Origin: Lentilactobacillus laojiaonis
Lineage (GTDB): Bacteria; Bacillota; Bacilli; Lactobacillales; Lactobacillaceae
Direction of reading: 5' to 3'
Length of the DNA stretch: 64,000 bases
Assembly (NCBI RefSeq): GCF_020616595.1
Contig: NZ_CP085278.1
Span: 806,001-870,000 of the forward strand
In this document: positions 57,943 to 64,000 of the stretch, piece by piece
Numbering within the stretch: the stretch's first letter is position 1
How the letters are laid out: every line of letters starts with the position of its first letter
Program-made: the position numbers and the translations under genes
Notes under the pieces: model-generated
The model's input: only the letters and a program-made list of their open reading frames with translations
Told to the model about the DNA's origin: nothing
The model's database searches: none

Positions 57943-58012
57943 TTAGAACAAGGCTCACCTTAATTTTATTAGTTTATTGGGAATATTTCAATAAAAATAT
58001 ATAAGTTTAGCG

Positions 58013-58771
58013 TTATTTTGTACTTAAATTGGCTAAATTGATGAAGGATTCTACATTTAGACTAGATCCCCCTGCCAAAACACCATCAATGTCTTTTCGA
58101 GATAGAATATCTTCAGCGTTTTCATCCGTAACGCTACCACCATATAGAACTCTAATTTCATTGGCAATATCGTCCGAATATAAATCAGCCATAGTTTGTC
58201 GAATTAAATAACAACCCTCTTCAGCTTCATCGGTACTAGCTGTTTGACCGGTCCCAATTGCCCAACTTGGTTCATAAGCAACGATGATATTTTTAGCATC
58301 ATCTGAACTAACTCCCTTTAATCCAGCAGTTACTTGACTAACTACCCAAGAAATTTTGGAATCAGATTCCCTTCTACCCATAGTTTCATCGCAACATAGT
58401 ATCGGAATCATATGATTTCTTAAAACTGCATGAATTTTCTTATTAATTATATCGTCTGTTTCATTAAAATATTTTCGGCGCTCTGAATGACCAATAATTA
58501 CATGAGTTACTCCCATTTCACTTAATGCCTTTGGACTAATCTCACCCGTAAAAGCGCCTTCATCTTCAAAGTAACAATTTTCAGCTGCAATAATTAACGG
58601 TTCTTCTCCCTTATTTTGAATCATCGATTCTAAAAATAGAGCCGAAGCCGCTATGGCCACCTGAGTTTTTTTAGGATCCGGTAAATTATTATTTAATTCC
58701 TTAACAAAAGTTACCGCATCGTTTAATGATAAATTCATTTTCCAATTTCCTGCAATAAACGGTTTGCGCAT
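58013..58771 (-). CDS. tpiA: triose-phosphate isomerase
   Basis: Interconverts dihydroxyacetone phosphate and glyceraldehyde-3-phosphate. The 252-residue protein has GNWKMN at the start, the catalytic His in VIIGHSERR, the catalytic Glu in [12 protein letters not shown] and [11 protein letters not shown]. It lies between pgk and eno, but a very strong hairpin separates it from pgk. Confidence 0.98.
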   Translation of the reverse strand: MRKPFIAGNWKMNLSLNDAVTFVKELNNNLPDPKKTQVAIAASALFLESMIQNKGEEPLIIAAENCYFEDEGAFTGEISPKALSEMGVTHVIIGHSERRKYFNETDDIINKKIHAVLRNHMIPILCCDETMGRRESDSKISWVVSQVTAGLKGVSSDDAKNIIVAYEPSWAIGTGQTASTDEAEEGCYLIRQTMADLYSDDIANEIRVLYGGSVTDENAEDILSRKDIDGVLAGGSSLNVESFINLANLSTK

Positions 58772-58819
58772 AATATCATTCCCCTTAGTTTATTATTCTT
58801 CAATTCTAAACTATATTAT

Positions 58820-58881
58820 GACAAATAGACAATAAAAAAGAACCTAGCCTTAGCTAGATTCTTTTTTATTGTCTATTTGTC
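58820..58881 (-). terminator. exceptionally long hairpin between pgk and tpiA
   Basis: Arms of 29 bases (58820-58848 and 58853-58881) pair with one mismatch around the loop CTTA. The pgk stop codon and last two codons lie inside one arm. A T run occurs within the arm on the minus strand, so it can act as a terminator or as a processing and mRNA-stability element inside the glycolytic operon. Confidence 0.85.
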
Positions 58882-60087
58882 GCTGATAGCAGCAATACCT
58901 GGTAAAGTTTTGCCTTCTAGATATTCTAGTGAGGCACCACCACCAGTTGAGATGTGGGTTAATTTATCAGAAACACCAAGTTGTTTAACCGCAGCGGTTG
59001 AATCACCACCACCAACAATGGTAGTTGCATTCTTAAGAGTTCCTAAGAATTCACCAATTGCTAAAGTACCTTTAGCATAGTTTGACATTTCAAATACACC
59101 CATTGGTCCATTCCAAACAACTGTTTTAGCATCTTTTAAAACATTTTCAAAGTCTTCAATTGACTTAGGTCCAATGTCAAGAGCCATGTAACCATCAGGA
59201 ATATCGCCTTCAACAACTTTGTGGTCAGCATCATTACTGAATGCATCAGCTACAACGTTATCAACTGGTAAGACAATTTTGTCGCCACCCTTTTCAAGGA
59301 TTTGTTTAGCAACATCAATCTTGTCATCTTCAACAAGTGAGTTACCAATTTTAATTCCTTTAGCAGCGTAGAAAGTATAAGTCATACCACCACCGATAAT
59401 AATCTTATCAGCTTTGTCTAAAAGATGTTCAATAACTCCAATTTTATCAGAAACCTTTGCACCACCTAAAATGGCAACAAATGGTCTTTGAGGATTATCA
59501 ACAGCATCCCCTAAGAACTTAATTTCTTTTTCCATTAAGTAACCAGCAGCAACTGGTTTGTCATTGTCACGCATAGCATCTGAAATACCAACGTTAGATG
59601 CATGTGCACGGTGAGCTGTACCAAAAGCATCGTTAATGAATTCATCACCTAATGATGCCCAGTATTCGCCAAGTTTAGCATCATTACCTGATTCACGTTT
59701 TACATATTCGCCGTTAACAACGTCTTCAAAACGAGTATTTTCAACAAGTAATACTTGACCTGGTTCCATTTTATTAATGGCATCTTCAAGTTGAGCACCT
59801 TCAGTAACAGGTACAAAAATTACTGGTTTGTTTAATAGGTTTGATAAACGTTCAGCAACTGGACGTAATGATAAACCATCTTTGTCTTCTTCTTTTTTAA
59901 TACGGCCAAGGTGAGAGAATAAAATAACCTTACCATTGTGGTCTAATACATAGTTAATAGTTGGTAGTGCAGCAACGATACGGTTATCATCACCAATCAC
60001 ACCATCTTTAATTGGAACATTAAAATCTACACGCATTAAAACTTTTTTACCATCAAGATCTAGATCTGAAACAGTTAATTTTGCCAT
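58873..60087 (-). CDS. pgk: phosphoglycerate kinase
   Basis: Transfers the acyl phosphate of 1,3-bisphosphoglycerate to ADP. The 404-residue protein has [17 protein letters not shown], the ATP-side GPMGVFEM and [10 protein letters not shown]. The start at 60087 ([15 protein letters not shown]) follows GGGAGG. A longer frame to 60153 reads through this site and is rejected. It lies 100 bases after gap. Confidence 0.98.
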   Translation of the reverse strand: MAKLTVSDLDLDGKKVLMRVDFNVPIKDGVIGDDNRIVAALPTINYVLDHNGKVILFSHLGRIKKEEDKDGLSLRPVAERLSNLLNKPVIFVPVTEGAQLEDAINKMEPGQVLLVENTRFEDVVNGEYVKRESGNDAKLGEYWASLGDEFINDAFGTAHRAHASNVGISDAMRDNDKPVAAGYLMEKEIKFLGDAVDNPQRPFVAILGGAKVSDKIGVIEHLLDKADKIIIGGGMTYTFYAAKGIKIGNSLVEDDKIDVAKQILEKGGDKIVLPVDNVVADAFSNDADHKVVEGDIPDGYMALDIGPKSIEDFENVLKDAKTVVWNGPMGVFEMSNYAKGTLAIGEFLGTLKNATTIVGGGDSTAAVKQLGVSDKLTHISTGGGASLEYLEGKTLPGIAAISDK

Positions 60088-60187
60088 TTTAATGACCTCC
60101 CAAGAAAAATATTTTTTCAAACAAAAAGCGAAGGAGTTTTCCTCCTCCGCCATTTCATTTAAACTATTTACAATTTAATTATTAATA

Positions 60188-61198
60188 TTAAAGAGTAGCA
60201 AATTTAAGCAAAGTACGAACCATGTTACAAGTGAAGCCCCATTCGTTATCGTACCAAGCAACAGTTTTAACTAATTGAGCATCACCGGCAGTAGTAACTT
60301 CAGTTTGAGTTGGGTCAAATACTGAACCGTGATCATCATCAATAATATCTGATGAAACGATTTCGTCTTCATTCCAACCAAATGCAGGGTTGTCTACAGT
60401 GTGTTTCTTGATTGCTGCATTAATTTCGTCAGCAGTAACTTTCTTGTCTAAGATAGATACTAATTCAGTTAATGAACCATCAACAACGGCAACACGTTGT
60501 GCATGTCCTTGTAATTTACCATCAAGTTCTGGAATTACTAAACCAATAGCTTTAGCAGCACCAGTTGAGTGAGGAATAGTATTAGCACTAGCAGTACGGT
60601 TTGAGCGTTTCTTCTTGCTCTTAGGACCATCAAGGATTTGTTGTGAAGCAGTGAAAGCATGAACAGTAGTCATAGTTCCGGCTTGAACACCAAATTCTTC
60701 ATTTAACCAGTAAGCCATTGGTGCTAAACAGTTGGTAGTACATGAACCAGCTGAAACAATAACATCACTTGAGTCTAATTGGTCTAAGTTAACACCAGGA
60801 ACAACAGTCTTAATTGCGCCAGCAGGAGCTGAGATTAAGACACGTTTTGCACCAGCATCGATGTGAGCTTGTGATTTTTCTTTTGAAGTGTAGAATCCAG
60901 TACATTCAAGTACAAAGTCTACGCCATCATTTTTAACCCATTGTAAGTTAGCAGCATCGCGTTCTGCATATACAGGGATTTCCTTACCGTCAACAATAAT
61001 AGCAGTATCAGTTGATGAAACTTCACCAGGGAAACGACCATGTGTTGAGTCATATTTTAATAAGTAAGCAAGCATTGAAGGAGTAGTTAAATCATTAATA
61101 GCAACAACTTCAATATCATTTGAGTTAAGTTGGTGAATACGTTTAAAAGCTAAACGACCAATTCGACCAAAACCGTTAATACCAATTTTTACAGTCAT
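60188..61198 (-). CDS. gap: glyceraldehyde-3-phosphate dehydrogenase
   Basis: The NAD-dependent glycolytic dehydrogenase. It has 336 residues. The Rossmann motif is INGFGRIGR, the catalytic Cys153 is in [12 protein letters not shown], and the phosphate-binding GAAKAIG and WYDNEWGF are present. AAAGGAGGAAA precedes the ATG. It is the first gene of the cluster. The cggR repressor gene, common upstream in other Bacilli, is absent. Confidence 0.98.
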   Translation of the reverse strand: MTVKIGINGFGRIGRLAFKRIHQLNSNDIEVVAINDLTTPSMLAYLLKYDSTHGRFPGEVSSTDTAIIVDGKEIPVYAERDAANLQWVKNDGVDFVLECTGFYTSKEKSQAHIDAGAKRVLISAPAGAIKTVVPGVNLDQLDSSDVIVSAGSCTTNCLAPMAYWLNEEFGVQAGTMTTVHAFTASQQILDGPKSKKKRSNRTASANTIPHSTGAAKAIGLVIPELDGKLQGHAQRVAVVDGSLTELVSILDKKVTADEINAAIKKHTVDNPAFGWNEDEIVSSDIIDDDHGSVFDPTQTEVTTAGDAQLVKTVAWYDNEWGFTCNMVRTLLKFATL

Positions 61199-61331
61199 AA
61201 TTGTGTTTCCTCCTTTAGGAAATTAAATAATTTGTCGTACTACAATAGTAATAATAACACTAAAATCAACATAAGTCAGCAAACTTTGTGAACATATAAT
61301 CAAGTATTTATTAACCTATTGCTATATTGAA

Positions 61332-61359
61332 ATTATAGCAGACAAATCATTAATTGCAA
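61332..61359 (-). promoter_or_regulatory. gap operon promoter
   Basis: TTGCAA (61359-61354), 16 bases, then TGC plus a perfect TATAAT (61337-61332) on the minus strand, giving a leader of about 125 bases. A weaker alternative is TTGCTG (61282-61277) with TGTTAT (61259-61254). Confidence 0.65.
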
Positions 61360-61407
61360 GGCTTCACGGCCTAAAATTAATTGAATCAACTAGGGTTATT
61401 CACTCAC

Positions 61408-61436
61408 TTGAATTAATTAAAAAAATCTTGTATATT
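61408..61436 (+). promoter_or_regulatory. tRNA-Arg promoter
   Basis: TTGAAT (61408-61413), 17 bases, TATATT (61431-61436), 17 bases before the tRNA. Confidence 0.65.
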
Positions 61437-61453
61437 TAGATGAGTATATTTTT

Positions 61454-61525
61454 TGCACCTGTAGTGTAATGGATCGCACGTAAGATTCCGGTTCTTGAGA
61501 TGGGGGTTCGATTCCCTCCAGGTGC
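61454..61525 (+). tRNA. tRNA-Arg (anticodon CCG)
   Basis: The cloverleaf has acceptor GCACCTG with CAGGTGC, a D arm GTG/CAC, the anticodon loop TTCCGGT giving CCG (reads CGG), a T stem with loop TTCGATT, and discriminator A. CCA is not encoded. Confidence 0.92.
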
Positions 61526-61610
61526 ACTTTATATTATGAGAAATTGTGAATTATTCAACCAATCATAGCTTAACTATGTTGGATTTGGCTACGTTTTCAT
61601 ATAAATAATT

Positions 61611-61652
61611 AAAAATAGATTAACCCCATAATATTGGGATTAATCTATTTTT
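61611..61652. terminator. bidirectional terminator
   Basis: A 13-bp AAAAATAGATTAA stem with a CCC/GGG extension and a one-base bulge. The stop codon of the minus-strand hypothetical gene (61645-61647) lies inside the right arm. Confidence 0.8.
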
Positions 61653-62187
61653 TTATAATTGCAATTAGATTAGGACTAGTTTTTAAACCCTTTTTAGTGG
61701 CATAGATATTAAATTTTTTGTTTCTACCCACTTCTTTAATCGGAATTTTAAAGGTAATCTCCGTTTTAAAATGACTCTTTAAAGTATAGGTTTTAATTCC
61801 CAAGGTTAATTTTACCAAACTATGTTTAGGAGTTTTAATCGTTAATTTCCAATAACGTTTTCCAAACACACTTTTCATAATTTCAGGAGTATCGGTGGCA
61901 TAATCATACTTAGAAATAATATGTTTAAAGTTTTCATTTTCAATCGAAAAATTTTTGTAACCTCTAAAAGGAAAATGATATGAAAAATATTTTTGATTTT
62001 GCTTTGTAGTTAATACATCTTGATCGTCATACTTTATTGTAATTGGTGAATTAGCATAGTTAATTCCCTTAAAATACAAGGTATGATTTTTAAATTTAAG
62101 TTTAGTAATTTCAATTGTTGGTTTAGGATCATCTATCAACTTAACGTTGTCTAAAATATCAGCATTACGTTCCACTTTTTCCATCAT
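61645..62187 (-). CDS. hypothetical protein, 180 residues
   Basis: Not recognised. The product is basic and probably rich in beta strands, without signal peptide, membrane helix or cysteine. Two similar-looking halves (about 25-90 and 100-175) contain alternating hydrophobic strands such as TLYFKGINYANSPITIKY and YWKLTIKTPKHSLVKLTL, which might be Ig-like folds. GGGAGGG precedes the start. ATG codons at 62187 and 62184 are both possible. It occupies the position upstream of gap where other Bacilli carry cggR, but shows no HTH. Confidence 0.6.
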   Translation of the reverse strand: MMEKVERNADILDNVKLIDDPKPTIEITKLKFKNHTLYFKGINYANSPITIKYDDQDVLTTKQNQKYFSYHFPFRGYKNFSIENENFKHIISKYDYATDTPEIMKSVFGKRYWKLTIKTPKHSLVKLTLGIKTYTLKSHFKTEITFKIPIKEVGRNKKFNIYATKKGLKTSPNLIAIIKK

Positions 62188-62296
62188 TTTCCCTCCCGTT
62201 ATTTCTTACTTACAGATTAACATTTTTAAGTTTTTAAACTAAAAATTATGCTTATAAAAACCTTAATATTTTTTTGTGAAATTTAAGAACAATTTA

Positions 62297-62326
62297 TTTG
62301 ACCTTTTTTGACCTTTCTAGTAAAAT
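62297..62326 (+). promoter_or_regulatory. clpP promoter with CtsR operator
   Basis: TTTGACCTTTTTTGACC (62297-62313) is, on the minus strand, GGTCAAAAAAGGTCAAA. This is a full match to the CtsR consensus of two GGTCAAA heptads spaced by three bases. It overlaps the -35 TTGACC (62298-62303), which is 17 bases from TAAAAT (62321-62326). Confidence 0.9.
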
Positions 62327-62379
62327 AGGCCCATAAGCTTGGAAGTTCCAAGTATATAAATCTTAAGGAGGCATCTCTA

Positions 62380-62973
62380 ATGAATTTAGTGCCAACTGTT
62401 ATTGAACAATCATCTAACGGTGAAAGAGCCTACGACATTTATTCTCGTTTGCTTAAAGATAGAATTATCATGCTATCTGGTGAAATCGAAGATAATATGG
62501 CAAATGCAATTATTGCCCAATTATTATTCTTAGATGCCCAAGACTCTGAAAAAGACATCTACCTTTACATCAATTCTCCCGGTGGAGTAATTACCTCAGG
62601 AATGGCAATTTACGATACTATGAATTTTATTAAATCTGATGTACAAACTATTGTTATTGGTATGGCAGCCTCAATGGCCAGTGTGCTAGCATCTTCCGGT
62701 GCTAAAGGCAAACGTTTTGCTTTACCACATTCAACAGTTCTTATTCACCAACCATTAGGTGGAGCTCAAGGTCAACAAACTGAAATTGAAATCGCTGCTC
62801 AAGAAATCTTAAAAGCACGTAAAATGATTACTGAAATTTTAGCTGAAAATTCAGGTCAAAGTGTTGAAAAAGTTAAATTAGATACTGAACGTGATAATTA
62901 TCTAACTGCTCAGGAAGCCGTAGATTATGGTTTACTTGATGGTATTTTAAATAGTACCGATGAAAAGAAATAG
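62380..62973 (+). CDS. clpP: ATP-dependent Clp protease proteolytic subunit
   Basis: The serine protease core that works with ClpX, ClpC and ClpE to degrade damaged or SsrA-tagged proteins. The 197-residue protein has the catalytic triad S98 (GMAASMAS), H123 (LIHQPLGG) and D172. The start follows AAGGAGG. It is controlled by a CtsR box and therefore heat-inducible. It faces whiA across a palindromic terminator. Confidence 0.98.
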   Translation: MNLVPTVIEQSSNGERAYDIYSRLLKDRIIMLSGEIEDNMANAIIAQLLFLDAQDSEKDIYLYINSPGGVITSGMAIYDTMNFIKSDVQTIVIGMAASMASVLASSGAKGKRFALPHSTVLIHQPLGGAQGQQTEIEIAAQEILKARKMITEILAENSGQSVEKVKLDTERDNYLTAQEAVDYGLLDGILNSTDEKK

Positions 62974-63017
62974 AGCATAAAAAAAGACTTAGCAATTGCT
63001 AAGTCTTTTTTTATGCT
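62974..63017. terminator. 44-bp perfect palindrome, clpP/whiA terminator
   Basis: Two 22-base arms pair without mismatch or spacer, beginning one base after the clpP stop. The whiA stop codon (63011-63013) lies in the right arm. It works in both directions. Confidence 0.9.
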
Positions 63018-63934
63018 AATTTTTCAGCATATTCGTTAATTTTTCTTAAACGATGATTAACCCCCGACTTTGAAATCGGACCGCCACTAACAAGTTCTCC
63101 TAGTTCCTTTAGACTAACTTCTGGATGTTTTAGTCGAACATAAGCAACATCTTGCAACTTTTGCGGTAGTTGGTCAATACCAACCATTTCATCAATTAAT
63201 TTAATATTTTCAATCTGTTTAGTAGCTGCATTGGCAACTTTATTTAAATTAGCTGTCTCACAATTAACTAATCGGTTAACCGAATTACGCATATCTCTAA
63301 CGATTCTGACATCCTCAAATTTTAGCATGGAACTAGTAGCCCCAATTAATTGCAAGAAATCAGCTATCTTTTCCCCTTCTTTAAGGTAGGTAATATACCC
63401 ACTTCTTCTTTGGGTAGTACGAGCTTTTAACCCATATCGATTCATCATTTCAGCAACCATCTCATTGTGTTCTTCGTACAATGAGTAAATTTCTAAATGG
63501 TAGCGTGAAGTTTCTGGATTATTTACCGATCCACCAGCTAAAAAAGCTCCTCGTAAATATGATCTAACTTTATTATCATCACTTAATAGTTCATCAGGCA
63601 CCCGGTTAACTATTTCAGCGCCATCAAATATTTTTAGATCTTTTAATAAATCAGCAGCTCGATTTTTTACTTTTAAAATATATAAGTTATTTTTCTTTAA
63701 CTTCATTTTACGTCGCACACTTAATTCACTAGTTATTCCATAAAATTTGGATAGTAGTTTATACATTCTCCTAGCAATTGCTGGATTTTCTGATTGGACA
63801 TTTAAAACAAAGTGGTGATTAACTATTCCTAAATTTCCATTCATCCGAATTAAGGCCATTAATTCGGCTTTAGCATTTTCTTTGTGGACGCTTAATGAAG
63901 TTAGTTCTTTTTTTACTTCACTAGCGTAAGACAT
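63011..63934 (-). CDS. whiA: WhiA, DNA-binding protein linked to cell division
   Basis: A 307-residue protein with a degenerate LAGLIDADG endonuclease-like N-terminal domain (residues about 1-200, including [17 protein letters not shown]) and a C-terminal helix-turn-helix ([25 protein letters not shown] in parts). Homologues influence cell division and chromosome segregation in Firmicutes and sporulation in actinomycetes. It follows the end of yvcK by 17 bases, the conserved order. Confidence 0.96.
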   Translation of the reverse strand: MSYASEVKKELTSLSVHKENAKAELMALIRMNGNLGIVNHHFVLNVQSENPAIARRMYKLLSKFYGITSELSVRRKMKLKKNNLYILKVKNRAADLLKDLKIFDGAEIVNRVPDELLSDDNKVRSYLRGAFLAGGSVNNPETSRYHLEIYSLYEEHNEMVAEMMNRYGLKARTTQRRSGYITYLKEGEKIADFLQLIGATSSMLKFEDVRIVRDMRNSVNRLVNCETANLNKVANAATKQIENIKLIDEMVGIDQLPQKLQDVAYVRLKHPEVSLKELGELVSGGPISKSGVNHRLRKINEYAEKLA

Positions 63935-63951
63935 TTCATTACCTCTTATCG

Positions 63952-64000
63952 TTAAATATTAGGTCGACCAATTAAATTAATTAATTCATCAACCACTTCT
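63952..64000 (-). CDS. C-terminal end of YvcK/GlmR-type protein (cut by window edge)
   Basis: The last 15 codons read [15 protein letters not shown], then TAA. Position immediately upstream of whiA, plus the spacing, makes this the end of the gluconeogenesis factor YvcK (GlmR). The fragment alone is too short to prove it. Confidence 0.6.
   Translation of the reverse strand, partial: EVVDELINLIGRPNI

Overview
The window is chromosomal DNA from a low-GC Gram-positive bacterium, almost certainly a lactic acid bacterium of the Lactobacillaceae. The grounds are the AT-rich sequence, strong AGGAGG-type ribosome binding sites, and lactobacillus-type gene orders: tdk-prfA-prmC-sua5-glyA-upp-atp, cdaA-cdaR-glmM, gap-pgk-tpiA-eno, secG-rnr-smpB, ung-pta-tsaE, and yvcK-whiA facing clpP. 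The tmRNA tag AKNNSNSYALAA, the murT-gatD pair, GW-module wall hydrolases and an LPKTG surface protein agree with this. No genus is claimed. No prophage, insertion sequence or CRISPR array was seen.

Layout. 1-8505 (minus): F1Fo ATP synthase (atpA cut by the window edge), then upp, glyA, a threonylcarbamoyl-AMP synthase, prmC, prfA and tdk. 8702-10752 (plus): murT-gatD, the lipid II amidating enzyme. 10784-15402 (minus): a beta-lactamase-fold hydrolase and a heterodimeric ABC exporter. 15559-19092 (plus): an unknown small protein, a low-complexity lipoprotein and a CPA1 antiporter preceded by a structured hairpin. 19194-19953: a small accessory patch with two tiny hydrophobic peptides, a long direct repeat, an antisense-strand terminator and two divergent tRNA genes (Gln-CUG, Glu-CUC). 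20008-26851: a phosphoesterase, pgi, a two-component system with a degenerate C39-like protein, a HAD phosphatase and tmRNA. 26985-33929: an envelope and stress region with two MarR regulators, an MFS exporter, an NlpC/P60 hydrolase, an aquaglyceroporin and several small unknowns. 33991-43545 (minus): envelope synthesis and turnover, comprising tagH, two paralogous glucosaminidases, nagB, glmS, glmM, cdaR and cdaA. 43729-55412: a DUF1361 protein, a second antiporter, murB, two nucleases, the ung-pta-tsaE-GNAT operon, smpB, rnr and secG. 55484-61198 (minus): the LPKTG protein and the lower glycolytic genes. 61454-64000: tRNA-Arg(CCG), an unknown gene, clpP under a CtsR box, whiA and the end of yvcK.

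How it fits together. The window couples energy metabolism with envelope synthesis. Glucosamine-6-phosphate is made by glmS, drained by nagB and isomerised by glmM. glmM lies in one operon with the c-di-AMP cyclase cdaA and its regulator cdaR. murB, murT and gatD act later in precursor synthesis, while the P60 and GH73 enzymes cut finished wall. Ribosome rescue (ssrA, smpB, rnr) and clpP supply protein quality control.

The most unusual item is 19194-19607. It has the layout of a type I toxin-antitoxin module: tiny hydrophobic peptides, and a direct repeat of about 31 bp that would let an antisense RNA made over one copy pair with the ribosome binding site of the second peptide. This is an inference from sequence layout and needs RNA data. 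Other notable features are a hairpin with 29-bp arms between pgk and tpiA, stop codons repeatedly embedded in terminator stems, and three tRNA genes that all carry C34 anticodons.
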